NCBI GenBank assembly: GCA_947371645.1
Contig: CANBQJ010000109.1
Span: 1 to 11,747 of the forward strand
DNA: 11,747 nucleotides
Direction of reading: 5' to 3'
DNA from: Burkholderiales bacterium
GTDB taxonomy: Bacteria > Pseudomonadota > Gammaproteobacteria > Burkholderiales > Burkholderiaceae
Part shown: in pieces, positions 1-6,913 of the stretch
Numbering within the stretch: position 1 is the first letter of the stretch
Layout of the letters: every line of letters begins with the position of its first letter
Made by a program: the position numbers and the translations under genes
The notes under the pieces: generated by a model
Databases searched by the model: none
Seen by the model: only the letters and a program-made list of their open reading frames with translations
What the model was told of the DNA's origin: nothing

Positions 1-414
1 TGGGCGCACCTGGTGCAAGACCAGCACTTCATGCTGCAAAAAGAGGTGGTGGACCGCATGGTGGCCTCGCCCGGCAACAAGGACTTTGGCCGCCTGAGCG
101 TGATGCTGCAGTGGCGCTACGACATGGAAAGCGTGGTGGACGTGCCGCCCGAGGCCTTCGACCCGCCGCCCCGCGTCGACTCTGCGGTGGTGCGCATGAC
201 CCCCTTTGCCGACGTGCCCAAGGTGGATCCGGCCGTGCTGGAAAAAATGGTGGCGGTGGCGTTCTCGCAGCGGCGCAAGATCTTTCGCCACACGCTGGGC
301 GCCTGGATCACCGAACAAGGCATCGACACCAACTTCGACCTGCAACGCCGCGCCGAAGAGGTGCCCGTGGCCGAATACCTGGCGCTGGCCGCCCTGGCCC
401 CGCCGAAGCCATGA
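1..414 (+). CDS. rsmA: 16S rRNA (adenine1518-N6/adenine1519-N6)-dimethyltransferase RsmA (KsgA), 3' part
   Basis: RsmA dimethylates two adjacent adenines in the 3'-terminal hairpin of 16S rRNA late in 30S assembly, using S-adenosylmethionine. Only the last 137 residues are present: the frame is open from base 1, so the N-terminal Rossmann domain with the SAM-binding motifs lies outside the window. Visible family signatures are [13 protein letters not shown], then [12 protein letters not shown], then [19 protein letters not shown]. After these comes the helical C-terminal domain with the [11 protein letters not shown] segment that contacts rRNA. These match E. coli KsgA closely from memory. 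A GTG at 13-15 is an internal valine codon, not the start. The thioesterase gene begins 32 bases downstream on the same strand, so the two are probably co-transcribed. The assignment is secure; only the 5' end is missing. Confidence 0.96.
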   Translation, partial: WAHLVQDQHFMLQKEVVDRMVASPGNKDFGRLSVMLQWRYDMESVVDVPPEAFDPPPRVDSAVVRMTPFADVPKVDPAVLEKMVAVAFSQRRKIFRHTLGAWITEQGIDTNFDLQRRAEEVPVAEYLALAALAPPKP

Positions 415-446
415 AGCCCTGAGGCACAGCGCCACCGAGGCCCGCC

Positions 447-884
447 ATGACCAAGCCAAAGCCCAACCGCCAACCCGCCAGCCAGCAAGAGGTGGCCGCC
501 TTCATCGCGACCCAGTTCCCGCAGACGCCCTGCATCGTGCAGCAGGTGTCACCGGGGCAGGCCACGGTGCTGCACCCCATCGGCACCAGCGAGTTGCGCC
601 CGGGCGGCACCGTGTCCGGCCCCGTGCTGATGGGCGTGGCCGACGTGGCGCTGTACGTCGCCATCCTGGGCACCATCGGCATCCAGCCCATGGCGGTGAC
701 CACCAGCCTGAACATCAACTTCCTGCGCAAGCCCGCGGGCGACCGCGCGGTCGTGGGCGAATGCCGCCTGATCAAGGTGGGGCGCACGCTGGCGGTGGGC
801 GAGGTCACGCTCTATTCGGAAGGGTTGGAAGACCCTGTGGCCCATGCGGTGGGCACCTACGCCTTGCCGGCACCGGGTGCCTGA
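447..884 (+). CDS. PaaI-family hotdog-fold thioesterase
   Basis: This is a predicted cytoplasmic acyl-CoA thioesterase of 145 residues, the usual size of a single hotdog domain. The core is visible: GGTVSGPVLMGVADVALY (about residues 53-70) is the long central helix with its preceding glycine-rich turn. It ends in Asp66, at the position of the acidic catalytic residue of PaaI enzymes. Strands AVTTSLNINFLRKP, VVGECRLIKVGRTLAVGEVTLY and VAHAVGTYALP follow. The histidine often found before the helix in PaaI (HGG) is absent here, so the mechanism may follow a subfamily variant. The ATG has a GAGG ribosome-binding sequence at 437-440 with a 6-base gap. It lies 32 bases after rsmA on the same strand. 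The substrate cannot be read from the sequence. Family is confident; substrate is unknown. Confidence 0.86.
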   Translation: MTKPKPNRQPASQQEVAAFIATQFPQTPCIVQQVSPGQATVLHPIGTSELRPGGTVSGPVLMGVADVALYVAILGTIGIQPMAVTTSLNINFLRKPAGDRAVVGECRLIKVGRTLAVGEVTLYSEGLEDPVAHAVGTYALPAPGA

Positions 885-934
885 GCAAGGCCCAGTCCTG
901 CAGACGTCCACACACCCGCGATTCAGGAGGCCCC

Positions 935-1435
935 ATGTCACCCACCTTGCGCACCGTCCGGTGGCCACTCTTGCTGGCGGCCGCATCGTTCGGCCTCACG
1001 GCCTGCGTTTCCATCTACAAGCCCGCCGCGGGCAGCCCCACGGCCACCCTGGTCATCGACAGCAACAAGCCCGGCTTTGTGCAGGCCTTCAAAAGCGAAG
1101 CCTGCGACAAGGCCGATGCCGGCTCGCGCATCAGCTTCCTTCACCCCTCTGCCGGTGACCGGCTGCGCGGTGCGGCCAAGCCCATCGAGGCGGGCAAGCC
1201 GCTCATCCTGTCCATGGACATGAACACGCCGGAAGGCCAGGAAATGGTGTCTTGCAACATCACCGGCCGCTTCACGCCGGTGGCTGGCGGGGTCTACCAC
1301 CTGTTCTTCCGCTACGACCCCCAGGCCAGGACCTGCAGCATGGACCTCTTGCGGCGTTCTGAGCTGGGGTCGGTTGAACCCGAGCCCGGCTTCCACACGC
1401 TGCCGGTGAAGTGCCACAACAGCCTGGACGGCTGA
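935..1435 (+). CDS. Small lipoprotein with four conserved-looking cysteines, function unknown
   Basis: The product is 166 residues. The N-terminus has two arginines (R6, R9), a hydrophobic stretch at 11-22 and a lipobox LTAC, giving lipidated Cys24 in the mature protein. An outer- or inner-membrane lipoprotein is therefore predicted. The mature part is mostly alternating short hydrophobic strands (TATLVID, PLILSMDM, GVYHLFFRYD), suggesting a small beta-sandwich. It has exactly four further cysteines (57, 107, 134, 160), enough for two periplasmic disulfides. The start is set by AGGAGG at 925-930, four bases before ATG 935. The frame is open further upstream, but an upstream start would bury the signal sequence. 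It is 50 bases after the thioesterase and could share its transcript. I do not recognise the family. The gene call is firm; the function is open. Confidence 0.82.
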   Translation: MSPTLRTVRWPLLLAAASFGLTACVSIYKPAAGSPTATLVIDSNKPGFVQAFKSEACDKADAGSRISFLHPSAGDRLRGAAKPIEAGKPLILSMDMNTPEGQEMVSCNITGRFTPVAGGVYHLFFRYDPQARTCSMDLLRRSELGSVEPEPGFHTLPVKCHNSLDG

Positions 1436-1457
1436 GGCCCGGCCCTTCGGGGCTTCA
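1433..1457. terminator. Shared hairpin between convergent genes
   Basis: The 19-base gap between the + strand lipoprotein gene and the - strand TAXI gene forms a GC-rich hairpin. The arms TGAGGCCC (1433-1440) and GGGCTTCA (1450-1457) pair with one G-T wobble. An alternative inner stem is GCCC-TTCG-GGGC (1442-1453). Both stop codons lie inside the arms. No run of T follows on either side, so intrinsic termination would be weak. A bidirectional terminator or RNA 3'-end stabiliser is the likely role. Confidence 0.45.
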
Positions 1458-2774
1458 GGTGGACACCGCCCGGTGGCTGAGCCGCTGGCGCACCAGCTCG
1501 ATGTGGCTGCGCAGGTTGTAGAGGTTCTCCGAGAACGCCAGCGGCGTGCGGATGCGGCTCACCCCCGTTTCGATCTCGTCGAGTTGCTGCAAGGCGGCCT
1601 GGCGATCGAACTGCGGGCCGGCCAGGTCCAGGTCCATCTCCAGGGTCTTGAGGCGGCCATACCAGCGGTACAGGCGCGACTTCACGCGCCAGGCATACAC
1701 CACAGGCGCCAGGCGCAGCACCGGCAAGAGCACGGCCACAAGGGGGATCAGCAGCACCAGCAGGCGGTCTGCCCACACGGCGATCCAGAAAGGCAGGCGC
1801 TTGTGCAGGAAGGACGGGCCGTTCTTCATGTAGCGGTCGGCGTCTTCACTCAGCGGGATGTCCACACCTTTGGGCGAGGGAAACTCGCCTTCGTGGCGCA
1901 GCATGCCCGCGTCACCGGTGATGTCGGTGGCGGCGTCCATGAGCAGGTCGACCAATGCAGGGTGGATGTCGTCGCGCACCACCAGGTTGGCGGTGGGCGC
2001 CACCAGCTGCACGTCGTGGTCGGGCAGGTCCGTCCCCAGGTTGAAGCTGCCACGCGGCAAGGTGATGGCCGTCAGGAAGGGGAAGCGCCGCGCGTAGGCC
2101 TCGGCCTGGTTGAAGCTCAGCAGGCGCAGGCCACGCTGGCGCATCAGCAGGTTGATGAGGTTGGACTCGGGGGCGCCCACCACCATGATGGCGTCCAGCT
2201 CCTGGAGCACCAGCTTGCGCGCGGCCTCGCCTGAGGTCCACTCGCCCAGCTGCGTGTTGCTGGCGTCGATGCCATTGGCCTGCAACAGCGCTTCAGACAA
2301 GGCCCGCACGCCACTGGCCGGCGGCCCGATGGACAGGCGCTTGCCCCGCAGCGCACTCAGGCGGTCCACCTTCAGGCCCTGGCGGTAGAACACCCACACG
2401 GGCTCGCGGTAAAGCGCGGCCAGGCTCATGAGGTTGTCGCCATCGGCATCGGACGCCACACCCCCTTGCACCACGGCCGCCACCACGCCGGAGTCCGGGT
2501 CGTTGAGCAGCTTCAGGTCTTCTTGCGCGCCCTGCGTGGTGCGCAGTTCCAGGGTGATGCCGTTTTGCGCCAGGGCCAGCTGCATCTCCTTGGCCAGCTT
2601 TTCATAGGCACCGCCCTCGGCACCCACCGTCATGAAGATGCGTTTGGGCGGCGCTGGCGCGATGTAGCGGCTGGCCAGCCAGAAGGCGCCAGCGATCAGG
2701 CCCAGGGCGCCAGCCAAGGTCACCCAGAAGTCCAGCGAGGCCCATCGGGACATCATCCATCGCGCCATGTGCAC
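1455..2774 (-). CDS. TAXI-family TRAP transporter solute-binding protein, membrane-anchored
   Basis: TAXI proteins bind small solutes, typically carboxylates, and hand them to TRAP permeases. The product is 439 residues. An N-terminal membrane segment lies at about 15-38, then the TAXI binding fold from about 44 to 310, starting with the signature FMTVGAEGGAYEKLAKEM. It continues through the two-lobed periplasmic-binding pattern (GKRLSIGPPASGVRALSEALL, GEWTSGEAARKLVLQELDAIMVVGAP). A second strongly hydrophobic segment lies at about 328-357, followed by a charged, helical cytoplasmic tail of about 80 residues with heptad-like leucines. Free periplasmic binding proteins lack that C-terminal part. 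No dctQ, dctM or fused permease gene is nearby. The start is uncertain: GTG 2774 gives the longest form, while ATG 2768 and ATG 2756 or 2753 are alternatives. None has a clear ribosome-binding sequence. Family is confident; transport is inferred. Confidence 0.85.
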   Translation of the reverse strand: MHMARWMMSRWASLDFWVTLAGALGLIAGAFWLASRYIAPAPPKRIFMTVGAEGGAYEKLAKEMQLALAQNGITLELRTTQGAQEDLKLLNDPDSGVVAAVVQGGVASDADGDNLMSLAALYREPVWVFYRQGLKVDRLSALRGKRLSIGPPASGVRALSEALLQANGIDASNTQLGEWTSGEAARKLVLQELDAIMVVGAPESNLINLLMRQRGLRLLSFNQAEAYARRFPFLTAITLPRGSFNLGTDLPDHDVQLVAPTANLVVRDDIHPALVDLLMDAATDITGDAGMLRHEGEFPSPKGVDIPLSEDADRYMKNGPSFLHKRLPFWIAVWADRLLVLLIPLVAVLLPVLRLAPVVYAWRVKSRLYRWYGRLKTLEMDLDLAGPQFDRQAALQQLDEIETGVSRIRTPLAFSENLYNLRSHIELVRQRLSHRAVST

Positions 2775-2783
2775 AGTCCAGCC

Positions 2784-2793
2784 AAGGAGGTGA
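2784..2793 (+). other. Perfect Shine-Dalgarno-type decamer with no gene behind it
   Basis: AAGGAGGTGA is fully complementary to the usual 3' end of 16S rRNA. No ATG, GTG or TTG sits at a normal distance downstream on the + strand, and the aldo/keto reductase start is about 90 bases away with its own site. On the - strand the same bases read TCACCTCCTT, a copy of the anti-Shine-Dalgarno sequence, 9 to 15 bases upstream of the likely TAXI start codons. Either it is chance or it lies in the leader of the TAXI transcript. Confidence 0.4.
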
Positions 2794-2885
2794 AAGACCT
2801 CATCTTAGCCACTGCCTGCCGGCTTGACCTAGGATGGCGACCCGGCTTGTCCAGGCCGCGCACCCCACTCACAGAAGGCGCACCC

Positions 2886-3935
2886 ATGATCTACCGCCCC
2901 CTTGGCCGCACCGGCCTGAACGTCAGCGTCATCGCCCTGGGCACCATGACCTGGGGTGAGCAGAACACCGAGGCGGAGGCGCATGCCCAGCTGGACGCCG
3001 CCCTGGCCGCAGGCGTCAACTTCGTGGACACGGCCGAGATGTACCCCGTGCCCCCGAAGGCGGAAACCCAGGGCCGCACCGAGCAGCACATCGGCAGCTG
3101 GCTGAAGAAGACCCGGCGCCGCGACGACATCGTCCTGGCCACCAAGGCCGCCGGCCCCGCCCGCCAGGCCCTGCGGCCCAGCCACATCCGCGGCGGTCGC
3201 CTGTCCTTCAATCGCACCAACCTGTTCGAGGCCGTCCACGACAGCCTGACGCGCCTGCAGACCGATCACATCGACCTCTATCAGCTGCACTGGCCTGACC
3301 GCTCCACCAATTACTTCGGCCAGCTGGGCTACACCCATGTGGCCAACGAAGACCACACGCCCATCGAAGAGACGCTGGACGCGCTGCAGGCGCTGGTGCA
3401 ATCGGGCAAGGTCCGGCACGTGGGCCTGTCCAACGAAACACCCTGGGGGGTATCTCGCTTCCTGTTCAACGCCGACACGCGCGAGGTGCCGCGTGTGGCC
3501 AGCATCCAGAACCCCTACAGCCTGCTCAACCGCAGCTTTGAGGTGGGCCTGGCCGAAATGGGCATCCGTGAAGACGTGGGCCTGCTGGCGTATTCTCCCC
3601 TGGGCTTCGGGGTGCTCACCGGCAAGTACCTGGGCGGCGCCAAGCCCGATGGCGCGCGCCTGAGCCTGTTCGAGCGCTTTGCCCGCTACACCAACCCGCA
3701 GTCGGAGCAGGCCACCGCCGCCTACGTGAAGCTGTTCCAGGACCACGGCATCGACCCCACACAAGGTGCGCTGGCCTTCGTCAACAGCCGCCCCTTCGTC
3801 ACGGCCAACGTCATCGGCGCGACCTCCCTGGCGCAGCTCCAGCAGAACATCGACAGCATCGCCGTGACCCTGCCACAGGCCGTGCTGGACGGCATCGACG
3901 CCATCCATCGCCTGCACCCCAACCCTGCGCCTTGA
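2886..3935 (+). CDS. tas: NADP(H)-dependent aldo/keto reductase, Tas-like
   Basis: This is a cytoplasmic NADPH-dependent reductase of the aldo/keto reductase superfamily, 349 residues and a single TIM barrel. The order of motifs follows E. coli Tas closely: LGTMTWGEQNTEAEAHAQLD, AEMYPVPPKAETQGRTE, then LYQLHWPDRSTNYFG. Further on are NPYSLLNRSFEVGLAE and GVLTGKYLGGAKPDGAR. The catalytic tetrad is complete: Asp48, Tyr53, Lys87 and His135. The start is supported by AGAAGG at 2873-2878, seven bases before ATG 2886. The frame stays open for 420 bases upstream, but that part lies antisense to the TAXI gene and lacks aldo/keto reductase sequence. It diverges from the TAXI gene, leaving about 110 bases for both leaders. 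Physiological substrate is not readable; E. coli tas was named for complementing a prephenate dehydrogenase defect. Confidence 0.93.
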   Translation: MIYRPLGRTGLNVSVIALGTMTWGEQNTEAEAHAQLDAALAAGVNFVDTAEMYPVPPKAETQGRTEQHIGSWLKKTRRRDDIVLATKAAGPARQALRPSHIRGGRLSFNRTNLFEAVHDSLTRLQTDHIDLYQLHWPDRSTNYFGQLGYTHVANEDHTPIEETLDALQALVQSGKVRHVGLSNETPWGVSRFLFNADTREVPRVASIQNPYSLLNRSFEVGLAEMGIREDVGLLAYSPLGFGVLTGKYLGGAKPDGARLSLFERFARYTNPQSEQATAAYVKLFQDHGIDPTQGALAFVNSRPFVTANVIGATSLAQLQQNIDSIAVTLPQAVLDGIDAIHRLHPNPAP

Positions 3936-3998
3936 GCCCGGCCGGCGCGGCAGCGCGTGTCATCTCCGCTTCATGTCCAAGGGTGAAGATGCCGGCCT

Positions 3999-4661
3999 GT
4001 GATCACACTGTCCGCCTTCAGCAGCCCTGGCCGTCGCCCGCGTCGTGCACGCGTGGCGCTTGGGTGTGCGCTCGCCCTGCTGGCGCCCCTCTCCGGCTGC
4101 GGCAGCCCGGGCATGACCGACAGGTCTGAAGCCACCTTGCGGCCACTGCGCAGCGCCGAACTGCAATGGACCATGCCCGAGAGCGTGCCGGTGCAGATCA
4201 CCAAGTCCGTGCAGGGCGGCCCCGGGCCCATCACCGAGTTCTACCGGCAAAACGCCAAGCGCCAGATTGCAGAGATGATGATGGCGGCGCAGGCCGCCAC
4301 GCGTGAACGGCTGAACGCAGCCCAGGTCCCTCATGGGAAAGAGGCCGTCATCAACGTCCAGCCTCTGCACCTGCAGTTCAACGGCATGGGACCTGGCGGC
4401 GAGTTCCAGCTCACGGTCTACAACGGCCTTTCCCCCCACACCCTGCCTGCCTGGCAGGGCCGATTCGAGGTGCACGCCAAACCCGAGGACCCACCTCGGG
4501 CCATGGGCAGCAGGTTGGCCGATGCCGTGCTGGCCACCCTGCAACAAGCGGGGCTGCTCATGGCGCCGACGGCTGCCGGGCGCCAGCCCTTGAAAGCTGG
4601 CGCCGTCACCGCCGCGTCTGAGGCGCCTCCTCCCGCTGCGGCCGAGGACGCCACGCCGTGA
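3999..4661 (+). CDS. Predicted lipoprotein of unknown function, first gene of a coupled pair
   Basis: The product is 220 residues, starting at GTG 3999. The N-terminus has a strongly basic region (GRRPRRAR, residues 11-18), a hydrophobic stretch 19-31 and a lipobox LSGC, giving lipidated Cys34. The mature region has a polar helix rich in Met, Ala and Gln (about 83-108). A probable beta region follows (AVINVQPLHLQFNG, GEFQLTVYNGL, AWQGRFEVHA), then a helix ADAVLATLQQAGLL, and a low-complexity Ala/Pro tail from about 200. The strand-then-helix order is common among small outer-membrane lipoproteins, but I cannot place it in a named family. The start is weakly supported because no good ribosome-binding sequence precedes it; the next candidate, GTG 4053, would remove the basic region. 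Its stop overlaps the next gene's start in GTGA (4658-4661), so the two proteins are probably made together. Confidence 0.75.
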   Translation: MITLSAFSSPGRRPRRARVALGCALALLAPLSGCGSPGMTDRSEATLRPLRSAELQWTMPESVPVQITKSVQGGPGPITEFYRQNAKRQIAEMMMAAQAATRERLNAAQVPHGKEAVINVQPLHLQFNGMGPGGEFQLTVYNGLSPHTLPAWQGRFEVHAKPEDPPRAMGSRLADAVLATLQQAGLLMAPTAAGRQPLKAGAVTAASEAPPPAAAEDATP

Positions 4662-5407
4662 GGTGGTCGATGTGCCGCAGCCCCGATGGCTGCGCTGGGT
4701 GGGCGCCCACGGCCTTGCTGGCCTTGCTGGCCTGCGCGGCCGCCCAGGCCCAGACCGCGCCCACCGGCAGCCAGGATGTTCGCCTGCCCGGCATCCACAC
4801 GCGCTGGGCCCGGGCTGAAGACCTTCCCAAGCCAGAAACCACGATCGAGGCCCTGGAGCAATGCATGGGGCAAGACCAGAGCCTGCGCCAACGCTTGCCT
4901 GCGCTCAAGGCACGCCAGGCCGAACTGGAGGCGCAACGCCAGGGCATCGCCACAGAGCAGGACGCCATCCAGCGCCACAACACCTCACTGGAGGCCGCGC
5001 GCAAGAACCTGGACGAAGCCACGGCCGCCTATGGCCGCAGCGAGCAGGACCTGACCCGTCGGCGCACCGAGTTGAGCGCCCTCACCAGCAAACCCGCGGC
5101 CAGCCCTGCCGAGGCCAGGCGCGTGCAAGACCTTGTCCAGCGCTTCAACGCCGACTTGCGCAACAGCGAGACGCACCGCCTGGCGCTGCTGGCCCAGCAA
5201 AAGGCGTTCAACCAGCAGGTTGCGGCCTACAACGCCGGGGTGAACGCGCTCAATGAACGTGCAGCACCCTGGGACACACGCTGGCAAGCCTTCGTTCAGG
5301 ACATGAAGGCCGTCAACGACACGGTGGCCAGCCTCCACCTGCAGTGCGGTGGCGAGCGCACCCTGGTCAAGCCCGACCCGCATCCGAACACGCTCACGCC
5401 GCCTTGA
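4658..5407 (+). CDS. Exported coiled-coil protein of unknown function, second gene of the pair
   Basis: The product is 249 residues. The GTG start at 4658 overlaps the stop of the preceding lipoprotein gene, pointing to translational coupling. A hydrophobic segment at 17-29 ends in AAAQAQT, a good signal-peptidase I site after Ala31. LLAC at 23-26 is a weaker lipobox, so a lipoprotein is possible. Residues 75-143 and 150-228 are two long amphipathic helices rich in Gln, Glu, Arg and Ala with regular leucines. A Pro/Ala/Ser turn (KPAASPAE) separates them, suggesting an antiparallel coiled-coil hairpin. Cys69 and Cys230 sit at the two ends of that hairpin and are the only cysteines after the signal; they could close it with a disulfide. 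A Pro-rich tail follows. No enzyme motif is present. A periplasmic scaffold or adaptor is inferred from shape alone. Confidence 0.78.
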   Translation: MRWSMCRSPDGCAGWAPTALLALLACAAAQAQTAPTGSQDVRLPGIHTRWARAEDLPKPETTIEALEQCMGQDQSLRQRLPALKARQAELEAQRQGIATEQDAIQRHNTSLEAARKNLDEATAAYGRSEQDLTRRRTELSALTSKPAASPAEARRVQDLVQRFNADLRNSETHRLALLAQQKAFNQQVAAYNAGVNALNERAAPWDTRWQAFVQDMKAVNDTVASLHLQCGGERTLVKPDPHPNTLTPP

Positions 5408-5417
5408 GCCCGCGCCG

Positions 5418-5423
5418 CATAAT
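5418..5423 (+). promoter_or_regulatory. Possible -10 element ahead of the P450 gene
   Basis: CATAAT matches the sigma-70 -10 consensus at five of six positions and stands out in a GC-rich gap, 29 bases before the P450 start codon. At a 17-base spacer the -35 region reads CACGCC, a poor match, so activity would need an activator or an alternative sigma factor. It is the best promoter candidate for the P450-cca unit. Confidence 0.3.
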
Positions 5424-5452
5424 GAGCGCCCGGTCCACCCAGGAGCCCCGCC

Positions 5453-6913
5453 ATGACCAGCGCCCTGCCCACGGCTGACGCCCACACCCGTTTGCGTCAG
5501 CTCCATGACCTGCCCTCACCCAAAGGTGAATGGCCCATCGTCGGGCATGCCCTGTCGGCAGGCCGCGACCAGGTCCACCAGTACGTCGAGGCCATGGCCC
5601 GCGAGCACGGCTCGCTGTTTCGGCTGCAGTTCGGCAAGCGCCGCATCCTGGTGGTCTGCGACCACGCCCTGACCACGCAGGTGCTCAAGGCCCGGCCCGA
5701 CCACTTCCGCCGCTCCAACCGCTTCCGCGCCATCGCCACCGAGATGGGCCTCAACATGGGCTTGTTCTCGGCCGAAGGCGACACCTGGCACCGCCAGCGC
5801 CGCATGGTCATGGCCAGCTTCGCGCCGCAGCGCATCCGGGCCTACTTCCCGGCCATGCTCAACGTCACGCGCCGCCTCGAGAACCGCTGGCTCAAGGCCT
5901 GTGCCGCATCCACCGATGGCATCGCCCGCCTGGACGTGCAGCGCGAGCTGATGCGCTACACCGTGGACACCATCACCGGCCTGGCCTTTGGCCACGACGT
6001 CAACAGCCTGGAAGCCGATGGTGACGTGATCCAGCAGCACCTGGACCGCATCTTCCCCGCCCTGTTCGAGCGCCTGCTGGCCATGCTGCCCACCTGGCGC
6101 TACATGCCACGCGAGAGAGACCGCCAGCTCACCCAGAGCGTGGCCGAAGTGGGCCGCGCCATCGACGGCTTCATCGCCCAGGCCCGCGCCCGCATGGACG
6201 CCGAGCCCCAGCGCCGCACCGAGCCGACCAACCTGCTGGAAGCCTTCATCGTCGCGGCCGAAAACGAAGACGCCGCCGTGCGCGACCAGGACGTGTCCGG
6301 CAACGTGATGACCATGCTGCTGGCTGGCGAAGACACCACCGCCAACTCCCTGTGCTGGATGCTGGAGCTCATGGCCCAGCACCCCGAGACCCTGCAACGC
6401 GCCCGCGAAGAAGTCCTGCGCCTGACGCCGGGTGGCATCGCCGACTTCAGCACCGACAAGCTCGATGCGATGGACTACCTGGAGGCTTGCGTCCATGAAT
6501 CCATGCGCCTCAAGCCAGTGGCACCTTTCCTGCCGGTGGAGGCCATCCACGACACGGTGGTCGGCGACGTGGCCGTGCCGCAAGACACCCTGGTGTGGAA
6601 CGTGATGCGCGGCGACAGCGTCTCTGAGGCTCACCTGCCTGAGGCCCACCGCTTCTTGCCCGAGCGCTGGCTGGCCACCGGCGCGCAGGCCGTGCCCAAG
6701 CACCTGTCCATGCCCTTTGGCACCGGCCCGCGCATCTGCCCCGGCCGCTACCTGGCCCTGCTGGAAATCAAGATGGCAGCCGCCATGCTGCTGCAGCGCT
6801 TCGAGGTGCTGGGCGTGGACAGCCCCAACGGCCAGGGCGCGGTTGAGAAGATGGCCCTGGCCATGACCCCCGTCGGCCTGAGCCTGAAGATCAAGCCCCG
6901 CACCGCCGCATGA
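5453..6913 (+). CDS. Cytochrome P450 monooxygenase
   Basis: P450s insert one oxygen atom from O2 into a substrate, using electrons from redox partners. The product is 486 residues with the core motifs present: WxxxR in helix C (W112, R116), the oxygen-activating I-helix AGEDTT (291-296), and ExxR in helix K (E349-R352). The meander has PERW (403-406), and the heme loop is FGTGPRICPG (422-431) with Cys429 as thiolate ligand. It is longer than the typical 400-residue bacterial class I enzyme, and PERW plus the heme loop resemble the CYP102/CYP4-like eukaryotic-type group. No N-terminal membrane anchor or fused reductase is seen, and no ferredoxin or reductase gene is nearby, so partners must come from elsewhere. 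AGGAG at 5441-5445 sits seven bases before ATG 5453. It overlaps cca by four bases (ATGA). Substrate is unknown. Confidence 0.94.
   Translation: MTSALPTADAHTRLRQLHDLPSPKGEWPIVGHALSAGRDQVHQYVEAMAREHGSLFRLQFGKRRILVVCDHALTTQVLKARPDHFRRSNRFRAIATEMGLNMGLFSAEGDTWHRQRRMVMASFAPQRIRAYFPAMLNVTRRLENRWLKACAASTDGIARLDVQRELMRYTVDTITGLAFGHDVNSLEADGDVIQQHLDRIFPALFERLLAMLPTWRYMPRERDRQLTQSVAEVGRAIDGFIAQARARMDAEPQRRTEPTNLLEAFIVAAENEDAAVRDQDVSGNVMTMLLAGEDTTANSLCWMLELMAQHPETLQRAREEVLRLTPGGIADFSTDKLDAMDYLEACVHESMRLKPVAPFLPVEAIHDTVVGDVAVPQDTLVWNVMRGDSVSEAHLPEAHRFLPERWLATGAQAVPKHLSMPFGTGPRICPGRYLALLEIKMAAAMLLQRFEVLGVDSPNGQGAVEKMALAMTPVGLSLKIKPRTAA

Noticed and set aside
206..934. In-frame upstream extension of the lipoprotein gene through the thioesterase and rsmA.
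   Set aside because: It would bury a clear signal sequence and lipobox, and it overlaps two well-supported genes in another frame.
2824..2852. TTGACC as a -35 element ahead of the aldo/keto reductase.
   Set aside because: The -10 position at a 17-base spacer reads TTGTCC, a poor match, so no promoter is claimed.
2466..2885. In-frame upstream extension of the aldo/keto reductase, which would add about 140 residues.
   Set aside because: It lies antisense to the TAXI gene, has shadow-type composition, and the real start has a good ribosome-binding sequence and matches the family N-terminus.
2829..3917. A 362-codon open frame antisense to the aldo/keto reductase gene.
   Set aside because: Low-information composition opposite a gene with a complete catalytic tetrad and close resemblance to Tas.
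5516..6703. A 395-codon open frame antisense to the P450 gene.
   Set aside because: Same His/Gly/Ala/Gln-rich antisense composition; the sense strand encodes all P450 motifs.
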